Shown here piece after piece: positions 1-10,938 of a DNA stretch of 64,000 nucleotides. The DNA is taken from NCBI RefSeq assembly GCF_031583025.1, contig NZ_CP134062.1:1674001-1738000 (forward strand), in the 5' to 3' direction. How positions within the stretch are numbered: position 1 is the stretch's first letter; the number at the start of each line of letters is the position of its first letter. The notes under the pieces were generated by a model that worked only from the letters and a program-made list of their open reading frames with translations, searched no databases and was not told where the DNA came from. The DNA comes from Mycobacterium sp. Z3061 (GTDB lineage Bacteria > Actinomycetota > Actinomycetes > Mycobacteriales > Mycobacteriaceae). A program made the position numbers and the translations under genes.

Positions 1-453
1 TTGACGGGAGTGCTCAACCGCGCGCAGTTCGCCGAGGAACTCGCCCAGTACGGAGCGCTGCTCAGCCGTCATGGCTACCAGGAGGAGGCGGCGGTGTTGA
101 TGATCGACCTCGACGGCCTCAAGCGGATCAACGATCAGTACGGCCACGCGGCCGGGGACGGCTACATCAAGAGCGTGGCCCAGATCATCAGCCGCCAGCT
201 ACGCCTGTCAGACGTCTTCGCCCGCATCGGCGGCGATGAATTCGCCGCCCTGCTGCCCCACACCTCCGCCGACAAGGCTCACCAACTGGCCTGCACGCTG
301 GTTGAGCGGGTACGAACCCACTCGCCCGGGAGCGTCACGATCGGCGTCAGCATGATCACCCCCGGGCAACTGGGCAGTGATGCCCTGCATCAGGCGGACC
401 AAGCCATGTACCAGGCAAAACAACGCGGCGGCGGATGCACTTTCGGGCCCTGA
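1..453 (+). CDS. GGDEF-domain diguanylate cyclase, C-terminal part (truncated by window edge)
   Basis: The reading frame is open at the first base and starts within the LTGVLNR motif that opens GGDEF domains, so the start and any sensory region lie outside the window. The domain reads DLDGLKRINDQYGH, then RIGGDEF, so the GGDEF catalytic site is intact. An RLSD sequence lies five residues before GGDEF and fits the RxxD inhibitory (I) site that binds product c-di-GMP. Known family role: making cyclic di-GMP from two GTP. The part seen looks catalytically competent and product-inhibited. Which signal it senses cannot be said from here. Confidence 0.9.
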   Translation: MTGVLNRAQFAEELAQYGALLSRHGYQEEAAVLMIDLDGLKRINDQYGHAAGDGYIKSVAQIISRQLRLSDVFARIGGDEFAALLPHTSADKAHQLACTLVERVRTHSPGSVTIGVSMITPGQLGSDALHQADQAMYQAKQRGGGCTFGP

Positions 454-507
454 CGCCAACCCTGGGCAATCTCGGCCCGCGCGGCGCAGCCTGACTACGC
501 TGGCGCT

Positions 508-939
508 GTGACCGTTCCCGCCCCGTCCGTCGTCCGTCGTGCCGGCTTCATCGTCGCGGCCCAGGGTGTCGCTGGGCTCGTAGTGGCCGCGATCCTCGTG
601 GTACGCGGCCTCGCCGGAGCCGATCAGCATGTCGTCAATGGACTGGGCACGGCGGCGTGGTTCGCGGTGATCGGGGGCGGGGTGCTGGCGGCCGGGGTGG
701 CCCTGGTGAGGGGCAAGCGCTGGGGCCGGGGACTGGCCGTGTTCACACAGTTACTGCTGCTGCCGGTGGCCTGGTACCTGGCGGTCGGTTCGCACCGGCC
801 GGTGTTCGGCACTCCGGTGGCGCTGGTGGCGCTGGTGACCCTGGCGCTGCTGTTCAGTGGGCCGGCGGTGCGGTGGGCCGCCGGGCGGGATCAGCCCGGT
901 CCGGCCAGCGCGGCCAGTTCGGGACCCGACACCCGGTAG
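508..939 (+). CDS. Small multi-pass membrane protein (Rv3217c-like)
   Basis: This is a 143-residue protein with about four hydrophobic stretches (roughly residues 11-32, 46-66, 75-92 and 96-115) and a short polar C-terminus, so it should be an integral membrane protein. GTG at 508 starts it. No catalytic motif is visible. Its last 49 bases overlap the 3' end of the convergent acetyltransferase gene. Size and position next to the acetyltransferase and entC match M. tuberculosis Rv3217c, whose function is unknown. The assignment rests on gene order and hydrophobicity rather than a functional motif. Confidence 0.75.
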   Translation: MTVPAPSVVRRAGFIVAAQGVAGLVVAAILVVRGLAGADQHVVNGLGTAAWFAVIGGGVLAAGVALVRGKRWGRGLAVFTQLLLLPVAWYLAVGSHRPVFGTPVALVALVTLALLFSGPAVRWAAGRDQPGPASAASSGPDTR

Positions 940-1373
940 GTGGTCCACTCGGTCTGCGGCTGCCCGCCGACGCCGTCGTACAGCGCGATCGCGTCGGTGT
1001 TCCAATTGAGCACCGCCCACGACAGCCTGCTGTAGCCGTTGCGCACGCATTCGGAGGCCAGGGCCGCGAGCAGCCCGCGGGCCAAGCCGCGTCTACGAAA
1101 GCGCGGTCGCACGTAGAGGTCCTCGAGGTAAACGCCCGCCACCCCGTCCCAGGTGGAGAAGTTCAGAAACCACAGGGCCATCGCGGCGATCTGGCCGTCG
1201 CACTCGGCCACGTGTCCGTGCACCGTGGGCGCATCTCCGAAAAGTGCTGCAGTGATCTGCTTTTCGGTCACGGTACACTCGTCGGCGGCGTGCTCGAACT
1301 CGGCGAGCTGGTGGATCATGGCCGTGATGTCGGCAACGTCGTCCGGTGTGGCCCGGCGGATCTGCTCGGTCAC
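891..1373 (-). CDS. GNAT-family N-acetyltransferase (Rv3216-like)
   Basis: This 160-residue protein has a GNAT fold. The signature RPRFRRRGLARGLLAAL matches motif A (R/Q-x-x-G-x-G/A), which binds acetyl-CoA, and the later NWNTDAIALYDGVG matches the motif B region. The chosen start is GTG at 1373. It overlaps the entC stop by four bases (GTGA), a sign of translational coupling. It is the last gene of a gpm2-entC-acetyltransferase operon. The substrate is unknown. Members with this small diamine-acetyltransferase-like layout often act on amines, but nothing in the sequence decides this. Confidence 0.85.
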   Translation of the reverse strand: MTEQIRRATPDDVADITAMIHQLAEFEHAADECTVTEKQITAALFGDAPTVHGHVAECDGQIAAMALWFLNFSTWDGVAGVYLEDLYVRPRFRRRGLARGLLAALASECVRNGYSRLSWAVLNWNTDAIALYDGVGGQPQTEWTTYRVSGPELAALAGPG

Positions 1374-2467
1374 TGCTGCACTCCCAGTGCTCTCAATATC
1401 GTCGCGAATTTCGTTGTGGTTTCCGCTACTTCGTCGTCGGGGTCGGATTCGGCGACGATGCCACCGCCCGCCCGGGCCAGTGCGGTACGGCGGTCGGCCG
1501 ACAACTCGGCGCACCGGATCGACACCACCCAGTAACCGTCGCCGCGCGCATCACACCACCCCACCGCTCCGGCGTAGAATCCGCGGTCGCCCTCCAAGGC
1601 GTCGATCAACTCGACCGCCTGTCGGGTCGGTACCCCGCCGACCGCCGGGGTGGGGTGTAGCGCCAGTGCCAGATCGATTGCACTGGTTGAGGTATCGCGA
1701 AGGTGGCCGACAATCGGGGTGCACAGGTGCCAGACGGCCGCGGTGCGGCTCAGTTGCGGTTCGGCGGCGATGGTCAGGTCATCACACAGCGGCTCGAGTG
1801 CCGCGCGCATGGTGTCGATGACCAACTGGTGTTCGTGGCGATTCTTGTCGGATCCGGCCAGCGCGGCGCCATTGGCCGCGTCGGTGTCGGGGTCGTCCGA
1901 GCGGGGCGCTGAACCGGCGAACGGCCGGCACACCACCTGTTCACCGGATCTGGCGACCAACAGTTCCGGGCTGGCGCCGACCAGGGCCGCCCCGGTGTAG
2001 GCCGGACCGGCCGCACTCAGGTCGGTGAGGAAGCCGTACGCCGTCGGGTCGGCGTCGACGAGGCGCCGCAGGACGGCGCGGCCGTCGAGAGGAGCGTCGG
2101 CGGACAGCCGCAACGCGCGGGCCAGCACCACCTTGCGCAGCGGATTGTCCGGCGCCCCAAGCTGTTCGCGTGCGCGCCTGATGCGGTCGCGATGCTCGTC
2201 ACTGGGCGGGACGGCGGCGCCGATGCGAACGGCCGGCAGCGGATCGGTCGGCCAGTCGGGCAGCGCATCGAGACGGCGCAGTGTGTCCGGGGTCAGCAGC
2301 GCTGCCGGTCGCGTGACGTCGAAAGGCAACGCGCCCAACACTATTGAGGCTCGACCCGTGTGCAATGCCGCTTGCGCCGAGGCGATGTCGGGGAAGCTGT
2401 CACGGGCCCGATCGGCGACCAGCGTCCCCCGTGGCCCGGTCAGCGCAAACGCCGGTTCGGGGCTCAC
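1370..2467 (-). CDS. entC: Isochorismate synthase
   Basis: This 365-residue member of the chorismate-utilising enzyme family converts chorismate to isochorismate, feeding menaquinone or siderophore-type pathways. The C-terminal half carries family blocks including a PTPAVGGVPT segment and EGDRGFYAGAVGW, plus a late GGGIVAESDPDDE stretch that fits the metal/chorismate-binding acids. Length and order match M. tuberculosis EntC (Rv3215). GTG at 2467 overlaps the stop of gpm2 by four bases, and its own stop overlaps the acetyltransferase start, so the three genes are probably one coupled transcript. In M. tuberculosis, MbtI makes salicylate, so this gene more likely serves menaquinone synthesis (inference). 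Confidence 0.9.
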   Translation of the reverse strand: MSPEPAFALTGPRGTLVADRARDSFPDIASAQAALHTGRASIVLGALPFDVTRPAALLTPDTLRRLDALPDWPTDPLPAVRIGAAVPPSDEHRDRIRRAREQLGAPDNPLRKVVLARALRLSADAPLDGRAVLRRLVDADPTAYGFLTDLSAAGPAYTGAALVGASPELLVARSGEQVVCRPFAGSAPRSDDPDTDAANGAALAGSDKNRHEHQLVIDTMRAALEPLCDDLTIAAEPQLSRTAAVWHLCTPIVGHLRDTSTSAIDLALALHPTPAVGGVPTRQAVELIDALEGDRGFYAGAVGWCDARGDGYWVVSIRCAELSADRRTALARAGGGIVAESDPDDEVAETTTKFATILRALGVQQ

Positions 2468-3075
2468 GCGATCGCAGACGGTTTCGGGTGGCAGCTCAAG
2501 CCGAGCTGAGCGAGTTGCCGGATGCCGTGCTCGAACCCGCAGATCGCGATGGTGGCGGTGGGCATGCCGAAGCGGCTGCCCTCACGCAGATCGAACTGGC
2601 ACCACCGGGTGATGACTGCGCGGGAGAAGTGGCCGTGGCTCACGAAGAGGACGTCGCGGGACTCCATGTTCTCCAGCGCCAGAGCGATGGCCCGGTCGGC
2701 GCGATCGCTGACCTGTGCGACGCTTTCGCCGCCGGGACAGCCGTGCGTCCACACCAGCCAGTCCGGGTCGGTTTCGTGGATCTGCGGGGTGGTCAGTCCC
2801 TCGTAGTCGCCGTAGTCCCACTCGGCGACCAGTGGGGTGACCTGGTCGACGATGAGTCCGGCCAGGTCGGCGGTGACCAGGCTCCGGCGGCGCGGGCTGC
2901 AGATCACCATCGGGCGCTTGAGGTGAAGGTCGCCCAGCACCACCCCGGCGAACTCCGCCTGTTCTCGGCCGGCGCCGGTCAGCTCGATGTCGGTGCGGCC
3001 GGTGTGCTGCCCCGATTTCGACCATTCGGTCTCCCCGTGGCGCAACAGCACCAGCCGGTGATCTTGTACGCCCAT
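2464..3075 (-). CDS. gpm2: Histidine-phosphatase superfamily protein Gpm2
   Basis: This 203-residue protein is of the phosphoglycerate-mutase/acid-phosphatase superfamily. LVLLRHGETEW near residue 8 contains the RHG catalytic motif with the nucleophilic His. SPRRR supplies a phosphate-binding Arg, and FVSHGHFSRA holds the second catalytic His. ATG at 3075 is chosen because it gives the same length as M. tuberculosis Rv3214. That protein is annotated as a phosphoglycerate mutase but has been reported to act as an acid phosphatase (from memory). It is the first gene of the operon with entC and the acetyltransferase. The upstream gap to the divergent ParA-like gene is about 87 bases and holds both promoters. 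Confidence 0.9.
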   Translation of the reverse strand: MGVQDHRLVLLRHGETEWSKSGQHTGRTDIELTGAGREQAEFAGVVLGDLHLKRPMVICSPRRRSLVTADLAGLIVDQVTPLVAEWDYGDYEGLTTPQIHETDPDWLVWTHGCPGGESVAQVSDRADRAIALALENMESRDVLFVSHGHFSRAVITRWCQFDLREGSRFGMPTATIAICGFEHGIRQLAQLGLSCHPKPSAIA

Positions 3076-3162
3076 GATCGCGATTCTGCCCGAGACACGC
3101 CGAGAGCCGTGCCGGGCCCGCCACCCGAACGAGGCAACGGGTTCCGTGCCAGGATGGGCACT

Positions 3163-3963
3163 GTGAGTGACATGCGGGTACTGGCGGTAGCCAACCAGAA
3201 GGGCGGTGTGGCCAAGACGACGACGGTCGCTTCGCTCGGTGCGGCGATGGTGGACGAGGGAAAACGAGTGCTGCTCGTCGATCTGGACCCCCAGGGGTGT
3301 CTGACCTTCTCGTTGGGCCAGGATCCGGACAAGCTGCCGGTCTCCGTCCATGAGGTGCTGCTCGGCGACGTCGAACCGAGCGCCGCTCTGGTGACGACGG
3401 ATGAGGGAATGACGTTGCTGCCGGCGAACATTGACCTCGCGGGTGCTGAGGCGATGCTGCTGATGCGGGCCGGACGCGAGTACGCCCTCAAGCGGGCGCT
3501 GGCCAAGCTCGCCGACGATTTCGACGTGGTGATCATCGACTGCCCGCCTTCGCTGGGGGTGCTCACGCTCAACGGGCTGACCGCCGCGGACGAGGTCATC
3601 GTGCCGCTGCAGTGCGAGACGCTGGCGCACCGCGGGGTGGGTCAGTTCCTGCGCACCGTGGCCGACGTCCAGCAGATCACCAATCCGAATCTGCGGTTGC
3701 TGGGCGCCCTTCCGACGCTGTACGACTCGCGGACCACTCATACCCGCGACGTGCTGCTCGACGTCGCCGATCGCTACGAGCTGCCGGTGCTGGCGCCGCC
3801 GATCCCGCGAACGGTGCGCTTCGCCGAGGCCAGCGCGTCGGGATCGTCGGTGCTGGCGGGCCGCAAGAACAAGGGGGCGCTGGCCTATCGGGACCTGGCG
3901 AAGGCGCTGCTCAAGCACTGGAAGACCGGCAAGGCGCTGCCGACCTTCGCAGTGGAGTACTAA
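3163..3963 (+). CDS. ParA/Soj-family ATPase (Rv3213c-like)
   Basis: This Walker-type ATPase starts with the deviant Walker A motif KGGVAKTT close to the N-terminus. DLDPQG (Walker A') and VVIIDCPPSLG (Walker B) follow. This is the small chromosomal Soj/ParA class. It has no N-terminal DNA-binding domain and no parB-like gene next to it. GTG at 3163 gives 266 residues, the size recalled for Rv3213c; ATG at 3172 is an alternative. Family members bind DNA and position cargo through ATP-dependent dimerisation. The partner of this orphan is unknown. It ends just before a long palindrome that separates it from the convergent Rv3212-like gene. Confidence 0.88.
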   Translation: MSDMRVLAVANQKGGVAKTTTVASLGAAMVDEGKRVLLVDLDPQGCLTFSLGQDPDKLPVSVHEVLLGDVEPSAALVTTDEGMTLLPANIDLAGAEAMLLMRAGREYALKRALAKLADDFDVVIIDCPPSLGVLTLNGLTAADEVIVPLQCETLAHRGVGQFLRTVADVQQITNPNLRLLGALPTLYDSRTTHTRDVLLDVADRYELPVLAPPIPRTVRFAEASASGSSVLAGRKNKGALAYRDLAKALLKHWKTGKALPTFAVEY

Positions 3964-3968
3964 TTCCC

Positions 3969-4030
3969 CGCGAGCAGACACAAAATCGCCTCGGAGCGCA
4001 CGCTCCCGGGTGATTTTGTGTCTGCTCGCG
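3969..4030. repeat. Long palindromic repeat, probable bidirectional terminator
   Basis: The arms 3969-3987 (CGCGAGCAGACACAAAATC) and 4012-4030 are perfect 19-bp inverted repeats. The 24-base centre contains a smaller hairpin (GGAGCG/CGCTCC). It sits between two convergent genes, where it could end transcription from both sides. A related palindrome with the same GCGAGCAGAC core lies at 10850-10909, so this is a dispersed element. Confidence 0.8.
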
Positions 4031-4038
4031 CAGGTGAG

Positions 4039-5253
4039 TCAGCCCAGCGCCACCAAGGTGTCGCCGCGCTGCTCGAGCACCCGCGAGCCTGACACCGCCG
4101 GGATCACCGCCGTACTGATCGGCTGTCGCTCCACCGGGATATAGCGGCTGGCCTCGCCGTTCACCGGGTCGTACACCCCGAGCGCACCGGTGACCGGCAC
4201 CAACAGCTGACCGGCCATCATCACCCCCGGGCCGAGCGGGGCGGCGGTCTCGCCGGCCGCGATCGTGTAGCGGGCGGTCAGAGTCGTCGCGTCCAACACC
4301 AGCAGCGCGTCACCGGTCCACCAGGTGATCAGGTTCCCGGTATTGGAGACCACCGACGACGCCGAGGGCGGCCCGGTCAACAGCGTGCTCGACACCGTGG
4401 TGCCGGTTTCGTCGACCACGTCGAGGCGCGGTTGCGGTGTCGGCAGGTACACCGCGGCGCGGTTCTGGGAGACCACCACCACCCGTGCGCCGGTGCCGGG
4501 ACGCACCCCGGATTCCTGAACCACCTGCTGTTGCGGCTCGTCGTCCTCCTTGCCGGGTCGCAGCAGGATCAGCTTCAGGTCGGCTTGGTTCGCGCAGGCC
4601 TCGAGCACCGCCACCGAGGACGAACTGGCTGCCGCCGATTCCAGGGTGCAGCCCGAGTGCAGGCCCCGGTTCACCGGCTTCACGCGGGCGTCGGTCTCGC
4701 CATAGGCCATCATCCGGACCATGTCCGAGCGCCACATCTCCAGCCGGGTGTCGCCCGCCGACAGCACGGTGGTGCCGTCCGAGGACAGACGTACCGCCGG
4801 ATCGGCGTAGCTGCTGCGGGCCGGGCCACGGCGCCCGGTTGATCCCTCGATGGTGCTGACCTGACCGCAGCCCCGGTCGTCCTGGTAGACGGCGACTGCG
4901 TAGTGGTAAACCCATGTCACCCCGCACAGGTCGGTATCGCGCGAGTAACTCCACTGGACCTGACCCGTGCCGGGGTCGCGGCCCTGGACCTCGCGGCCGT
5001 TGCCGGTGGCGATGGTGCCGCCCACCACCACGGGCACCCGGGTGGCCGGGCTGGGGGCGGTCCAGAGCTGGTGCAGCGCCGCCGGAACGTCGCGGGCCTG
5101 GGTAGCGGTGGGCGCGGCTGTCGCGGCCGGCCGACTGATGGTGGCCCGGGCGTCACTCGTCCACCAGATGAGCGAGGCGGCTACCGCGACGACGACCGCG
5201 ATGGCCGCGGCGGCCGCAATGTCGGTCTTGGTGCGGCGCTCGGGTCGGACCAC
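4039..5253 (-). CDS. Membrane-anchored beta-propeller-like protein (Rv3212-like)
   Basis: This 404-residue protein has a basic N-terminus, one hydrophobic segment at about residues 12-31 and then a Ser/Thr/Ala/Pro-rich linker. The remainder is an extracytoplasmic region with repeated beta-strand blocks (for example GREVQGRDPGTGQVQWSYSRD and LLVLDATTLTARYTI) resembling PQQ/WD-type propeller blades. It should be anchored in the membrane with the propeller outside. No catalytic site is visible. Position between the ParA-like ATPase and rhlE matches Rv3212. Four cysteines in the propeller (around DLCG, GCGQ, SGCT and EACA) may form disulfides. Function is unknown. Confidence 0.8.
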   Translation of the reverse strand: MVRPERRTKTDIAAAAAIAVVVAVAASLIWWTSDARATISRPAATAAPTATQARDVPAALHQLWTAPSPATRVPVVVGGTIATGNGREVQGRDPGTGQVQWSYSRDTDLCGVTWVYHYAVAVYQDDRGCGQVSTIEGSTGRRGPARSSYADPAVRLSSDGTTVLSAGDTRLEMWRSDMVRMMAYGETDARVKPVNRGLHSGCTLESAAASSSSVAVLEACANQADLKLILLRPGKEDDEPQQQVVQESGVRPGTGARVVVVSQNRAAVYLPTPQPRLDVVDETGTTVSSTLLTGPPSASSVVSNTGNLITWWTGDALLVLDATTLTARYTIAAGETAAPLGPGVMMAGQLLVPVTGALGVYDPVNGEASRYIPVERQPISTAVIPAVSGSRVLEQRGDTLVALG

Positions 5254-5269
5254 GGAAGTGAGTATGCCG

Positions 5270-6772
5270 TCAGTTGGTCACCGCGGCGGCATCCGCCGGC
5301 TTGCGACGACGCCGACGTCGGCGGCTGCTGCTGGGCGCGCCGGCAGCAGGTGCCGCATCCTCGGCGGGCGCGTCAGCGACTGCGGCCGCGTTCGCCTCGG
5401 GGTGGCCGGTGACCGGCTTGCCGCCGCGGGTGCGCTTGCGGCGGTCCGGGCGGCGGGCGGGGCGTTCGGAACTGCCGCTGCTGCTGGCCTCGCGACGCTT
5501 GACCGGGGCCTTGCGTGGCGTTCCCACGGTGCCACCGGCCTCGGCCGGGATGCCCAGTTCGGCGTACATGTGCGGCGAGTTGGAGTAGGTCTCGGCCGGG
5601 TCGGGGGAGCCCAGGCCCAGCGCCTTGTCGATCGTCGCCCAGCGTTCCAGCTCGTCCCAGTCCACCAGCGTGACCGCGATGCCGGTGCGACCGGCGCGGC
5701 CGGTGCGCCCGATGCGGTGGACGTACATCTTGTCGTCCTCGGGGCACTGGTAGTTGATGACGTGCGTGATGTCGTCGATGTCGATGCCGCGGGCGGCCAC
5801 GTCGGTGGCGACCAACACGTTGATGTCACCCGAGCGGAACGCCTTGAGCGCCTTCTCGCGGGCGATCTGCCCGAGGTCGCCGTGCACGGCTCCGACCGCG
5901 AAACCGCGTTCCTGCAGCTCGTCGGCGACCTTCTGAGCGGTCCGCTTGGTGCGGGTGAAGATCATCGTCGCGCCGCGATCGCGGGCCTGCAGGATCCGGG
6001 TGACCAGTTCCACCTTGTCCAGGGCGTGGGCGCGGTAGACGAACTGCTCGGTGGTGTCGTGCACCGCCAGCGAGTGCGGGGCCTCGGCGCGGATGTGGGT
6101 CGGCTGAACCATGAAGGTGCGGGCCAGGGTGATGATCGGGTCCGGCATGGTCGCGGAGAACAGCATCGACTGCCGGTCGGCGGGAATCTGGCGCAGGATG
6201 CGCTCGATGTCGGGAAGGAAGCCCAGGTCGAGCATCTCGTCGGCCTCGTCGAGCACCAGCACCGACAACCCGCCCAACTGCAGGTGGCCCTGCTGGCACA
6301 GGTCGAGCAGCCGGCCGGGAGTCCCCACCACGACGTCGACGCCCTTGTGCAGCGCTTCGATCTGCGGCTCGTAGGCGCGACCGCCGTAGATGGCAAGGAC
6401 CGACAGCGGTCGCTGGGCGCCGTCTTCGTTCGTGGCCTTGAGATATTTGGCTGCGGTGGCCAGGTCATCGTTGACCTGCAGGCACAGCTCACGGGTCGGT
6501 ACCACGACCAGGGCCCGCGGTGCGCCGGTCAGCGGCCGCGTCGCGGTCTCGGACGTGATGCGCTGCAGCAGCGGTACGCCGAAGCCGAAGGTCTTGCCCA
6601 TGCCGGTGCGGGCCTGGCCGATGACGTCCTCGCCGGCGAGCGCGAGCGGGAGGGTGAGCTCCTGGATAGCAAATGGGGTTTCGATGCCCTTTTCGGCCAG
6701 TGCGCTGACGATTTCGTCGCGGACTCCAAGGCTGGCAAAGGTGAGTGGGGTAGTGCTTTTAAGTGCGGTCAT
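5270..6772 (-). CDS. rhlE: DEAD-box RNA helicase RhlE
   Basis: This 500-residue helicase carries the full DEAD-box motif set: FAIQELTLPLAL (Q motif), ARTGMGKT (motif I, GMGKT form), PTREL (Ia), TPGRLLDL (Ib), VLDEADEML (II, DEAD), SATMP (III), IFTRTKRTAQ (IV), VATDVAARGIDID (V) and HRIGRTGRAG (VI). The C-terminus is a long basic Arg/Lys/Ala-rich tail ending in a run of arginines, probably for RNA binding. ATG at 6772 is preceded by GAAAGG. It unwinds short RNA duplexes in ribosome assembly or mRNA decay, and in bacteria is often raised in cold. Its 3' neighbour on the same strand is the Rv3212-like gene. Confidence 0.95.
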   Translation of the reverse strand: MTALKSTTPLTFASLGVRDEIVSALAEKGIETPFAIQELTLPLALAGEDVIGQARTGMGKTFGFGVPLLQRITSETATRPLTGAPRALVVVPTRELCLQVNDDLATAAKYLKATNEDGAQRPLSVLAIYGGRAYEPQIEALHKGVDVVVGTPGRLLDLCQQGHLQLGGLSVLVLDEADEMLDLGFLPDIERILRQIPADRQSMLFSATMPDPIITLARTFMVQPTHIRAEAPHSLAVHDTTEQFVYRAHALDKVELVTRILQARDRGATMIFTRTKRTAQKVADELQERGFAVGAVHGDLGQIAREKALKAFRSGDINVLVATDVAARGIDIDDITHVINYQCPEDDKMYVHRIGRTGRAGRTGIAVTLVDWDELERWATIDKALGLGSPDPAETYSNSPHMYAELGIPAEAGGTVGTPRKAPVKRREASSSGSSERPARRPDRRKRTRGGKPVTGHPEANAAAVADAPAEDAAPAAGAPSSSRRRRRRRKPADAAAVTN

Positions 6773-7027
6773 ACGCGGGGTAAGAGCCTTTCGGTGACAG
6801 TAATCGAGTTTTGAGTCGGTACTTCGTCTGTGTCGCGGTTCGCGCGCACGATTTCCGACTCCGATTACGTCGCCGAGGCCCGCTGGAAAGATCGGGGCGG
6901 GCCAGTTGCGTGCACGCACATTTCTTTGGGCAGCAGCAGCACAGATTCAGCCACTACCTACAAGCATGGTACCTGGTCGCCCTGCGGGCACCCATGTTCC
7001 GTTAATCCTGCCGACTAAAGTGTCACC

Positions 7028-7732
7028 ATGCCTTCGCCATCCTCCGCTGACTCCTACGACGAGGCGGCCGATTCGCCCAGGCCACAACTGCCGGCGGATC
7101 ATCCCGGCGTCAACGAACTGTTCGCGCTGCTCGCATATGGCGAGGTGGCAGCGTTCTACCGGTTGACCGAAGAGGCGCGAATGGCCCCGAATCTGCGCGG
7201 GCGGATCTCGATGGCCAGCATCGCCGCGGCCGAGATGAACCACTACGAGCTGCTGCGGGACGCCCTGGAACAACGTGGTGTCGACGTGGTGCCGGCGATG
7301 TCCAAGTACGTTTCGGCGCTGGAAAATTACCACCGGCTGACTACTCCGAGTACCTGGTTGGAAGCCTTGGTGAAGACGTATGTCGGTGACGCGCTGGCCG
7401 CCGACCTGTACCTGGAGATCGCCGACGGGTTGCCCGACGAGGTCGCCGACGTGGTGCGCGCGGCGCTGTCCGAGACGGGGCACTCCCAGTTCGTCGTCGC
7501 CGAAGTCCGGGCGGCGGTAACGTCCAGCGGCAAACAGCGCAGCCGGCTGGCGCTGTGGTCGCGCCGGCTGCTCGGCGAAGCCATCACCCAGGCGCAATTC
7601 CTGCTCGCCGACCACGACGAACTGGTGGATCTGGTGGTCTCCGGGACGGGCGGCCTGGGGCAGCTCGGCGCGTTCTTCGAACGGCTACAGCACACCCACG
7701 ACAGCCGGATGCGCGAACTGGGCCTGGCCTAA
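7028..7732 (+). CDS. Ferritin-like di-iron-type protein (Rv3210c-like)
   Basis: This 234-residue, mostly helical protein contains two ExxH motifs, EMNHYELL (about residue 74) and ETGHSQF (about residue 151), plus upstream Glu residues in GEVAAFYR. These are the ligand set of a ferritin-like four-helix bundle of the MiaE/rubrerythrin type. M. tuberculosis Rv3210c is the positional homolog. Whether it is an oxygenase, an iron-binding protein or a tRNA hydroxylase cannot be decided. ATG at 7028 follows a 255-base spacer shared with the divergent rhlE. Its stop overlaps the stop of the convergent Rv3209-like gene. Confidence 0.82.
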   Translation: MPSPSSADSYDEAADSPRPQLPADHPGVNELFALLAYGEVAAFYRLTEEARMAPNLRGRISMASIAAAEMNHYELLRDALEQRGVDVVPAMSKYVSALENYHRLTTPSTWLEALVKTYVGDALAADLYLEIADGLPDEVADVVRAALSETGHSQFVVAEVRAAVTSSGKQRSRLALWSRRLLGEAITQAQFLLADHDELVDLVVSGTGGLGQLGAFFERLQHTHDSRMRELGLA

Positions 7733-8517
7733 CGAGTGCAGGTCGCCAGGGCGGAGTTGGTGGTCGACGCCTTCACCAGCTGGCCCTGTGCGTTGACGAT
7801 CGAGCAGTTCAGCTGCCCGTAGATGCTGGTCGCGATCACCGATTCGGTCTGCACGCCCGGGTTGAGCACGACGACCTTCGTCCAGGGCAGCGCGACGTTG
7901 AACTCGGTCACCGGGAAGCCGCGCGCATCGGTGTAGGCGATGTTGACCAGATCGAAGAGCTGCTTGGTGCCCGTCACGCTGTAGACGACGGCGCGTGGGT
8001 TGAGCGTCGCGCCCGGAGGCGCGGCCGTCGGGGCCGGGGCCGCGTTCGGAAGCCGGGTGGGCGGCACCGCCGTCTTGGTGGGCGCGTCACTGGGCGCGAT
8101 GGTGGTGACCGTCTCCGGGGGGAGCGCGGCGCGGGACGAGGTGGGCGGGGCACTTGTGGTCGCGCTGGGTGGCGCACTCGATCTGGGCGACGTGACAGCC
8201 GTCCTGGGGGGTGTCACTCCGACGGTGGCCTTTGTGGTGGCGCTGTCGCCGCTGTTGATGATCACCGCGGTGGCGATGGCGCCGATCGCCACGACGGCGC
8301 CCAGGAGCAGGGCGATCGGACGCCAACGGCGGTCGGCGGGCCAAGCCCATTCCTCTTCGGTTTCGTAGTCGGGCTCGTCCCAGCTGTCGGTCTCGGGATC
8401 ATCGTCGAAGTCCTGCGGGTAACTTTCCGCGCGGACTTCATCGCCCGGGAACTCCTCGAGGTCTCGGACGATGTCGTAGAGGGTGTCGCGGATGTTACTG
8501 ATGGTGCCGATGTTAAT
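7729..8517 (-). CDS. Single-pass membrane protein with Thr/Pro-rich linker (Rv3209-like), start unresolved
   Basis: The frame encodes an acidic cytoplasmic segment (YPQDFDDDPETDSWDEPD and onward), one membrane span (PIALLLGAVVAIGAIATAVII), a Ser/Thr/Pro/Ala linker and a C-terminal extracellular domain of about 90 residues with two cysteines, like MmpS-type domains. The only ATG, GTG or TTG near the N-terminus is GTG at 8292, which falls inside the membrane span. Open coding-like sequence continues upstream to a TAG at 8554-8556. The coordinate given uses ATT at 8517 as a possible near-cognate start. Position matches Rv3209. Function is unknown. A sequencing error near the start is an alternative explanation. 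Confidence 0.6.
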   Translation of the reverse strand: MNIGTISNIRDTLYDIVRDLEEFPGDEVRAESYPQDFDDDPETDSWDEPDYETEEEWAWPADRRWRPIALLLGAVVAIGAIATAVIINSGDSATTKATVGVTPPRTAVTSPRSSAPPSATTSAPPTSSRAALPPETVTTIAPSDAPTKTAVPPTRLPNAAPAPTAAPPGATLNPRAVVYSVTGTKQLFDLVNIAYTDARGFPVTEFNVALPWTKVVVLNPGVQTESVIATSIYGQLNCSIVNAQGQLVKASTTNSALATCTR

Positions 8518-8688
8518 GACGCCCGCTGTCTGAAACGGGGGTGCAACGGGTGCCTAAACCGAATCGTGACGGGTTTGTTCACTAACCGCGAACTCCCGGT
8601 TCGGGGGCGGGGCGCTATGCGCGTCCGGACCGTCTACTAGCCTGCTGCACAGACGCCTGCGATGAAAACGCCAACGGAAGGGGCCCCC

Positions 8689-10840
<2,152 letters not shown>

Positions 10841-10849
10841 TTTCTCAGC

Positions 10850-10909
10850 GCGAGCAGACGCGAAGTCGCACTGTTTCGTGCCGAAAAGTGCGATTTCGCG
10901 TCTGCTCGC
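10850..10909. repeat. Long palindromic repeat, second copy of the GCGAGCAGAC family
   Basis: The arms 10850-10872 and 10887-10909 pair over 23 bp with a single G-T wobble and a 14-base loop. The outer part GCGAGCAGACGCG resembles the palindrome at 3969-4030. Here both flanking genes point the same way, so it may end transcription of the DUF3152 gene before moeZ. Confidence 0.78.
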
Positions 10910-10938
10910 CGGCGTGGTGATCGCCTAACCTCGATGAT

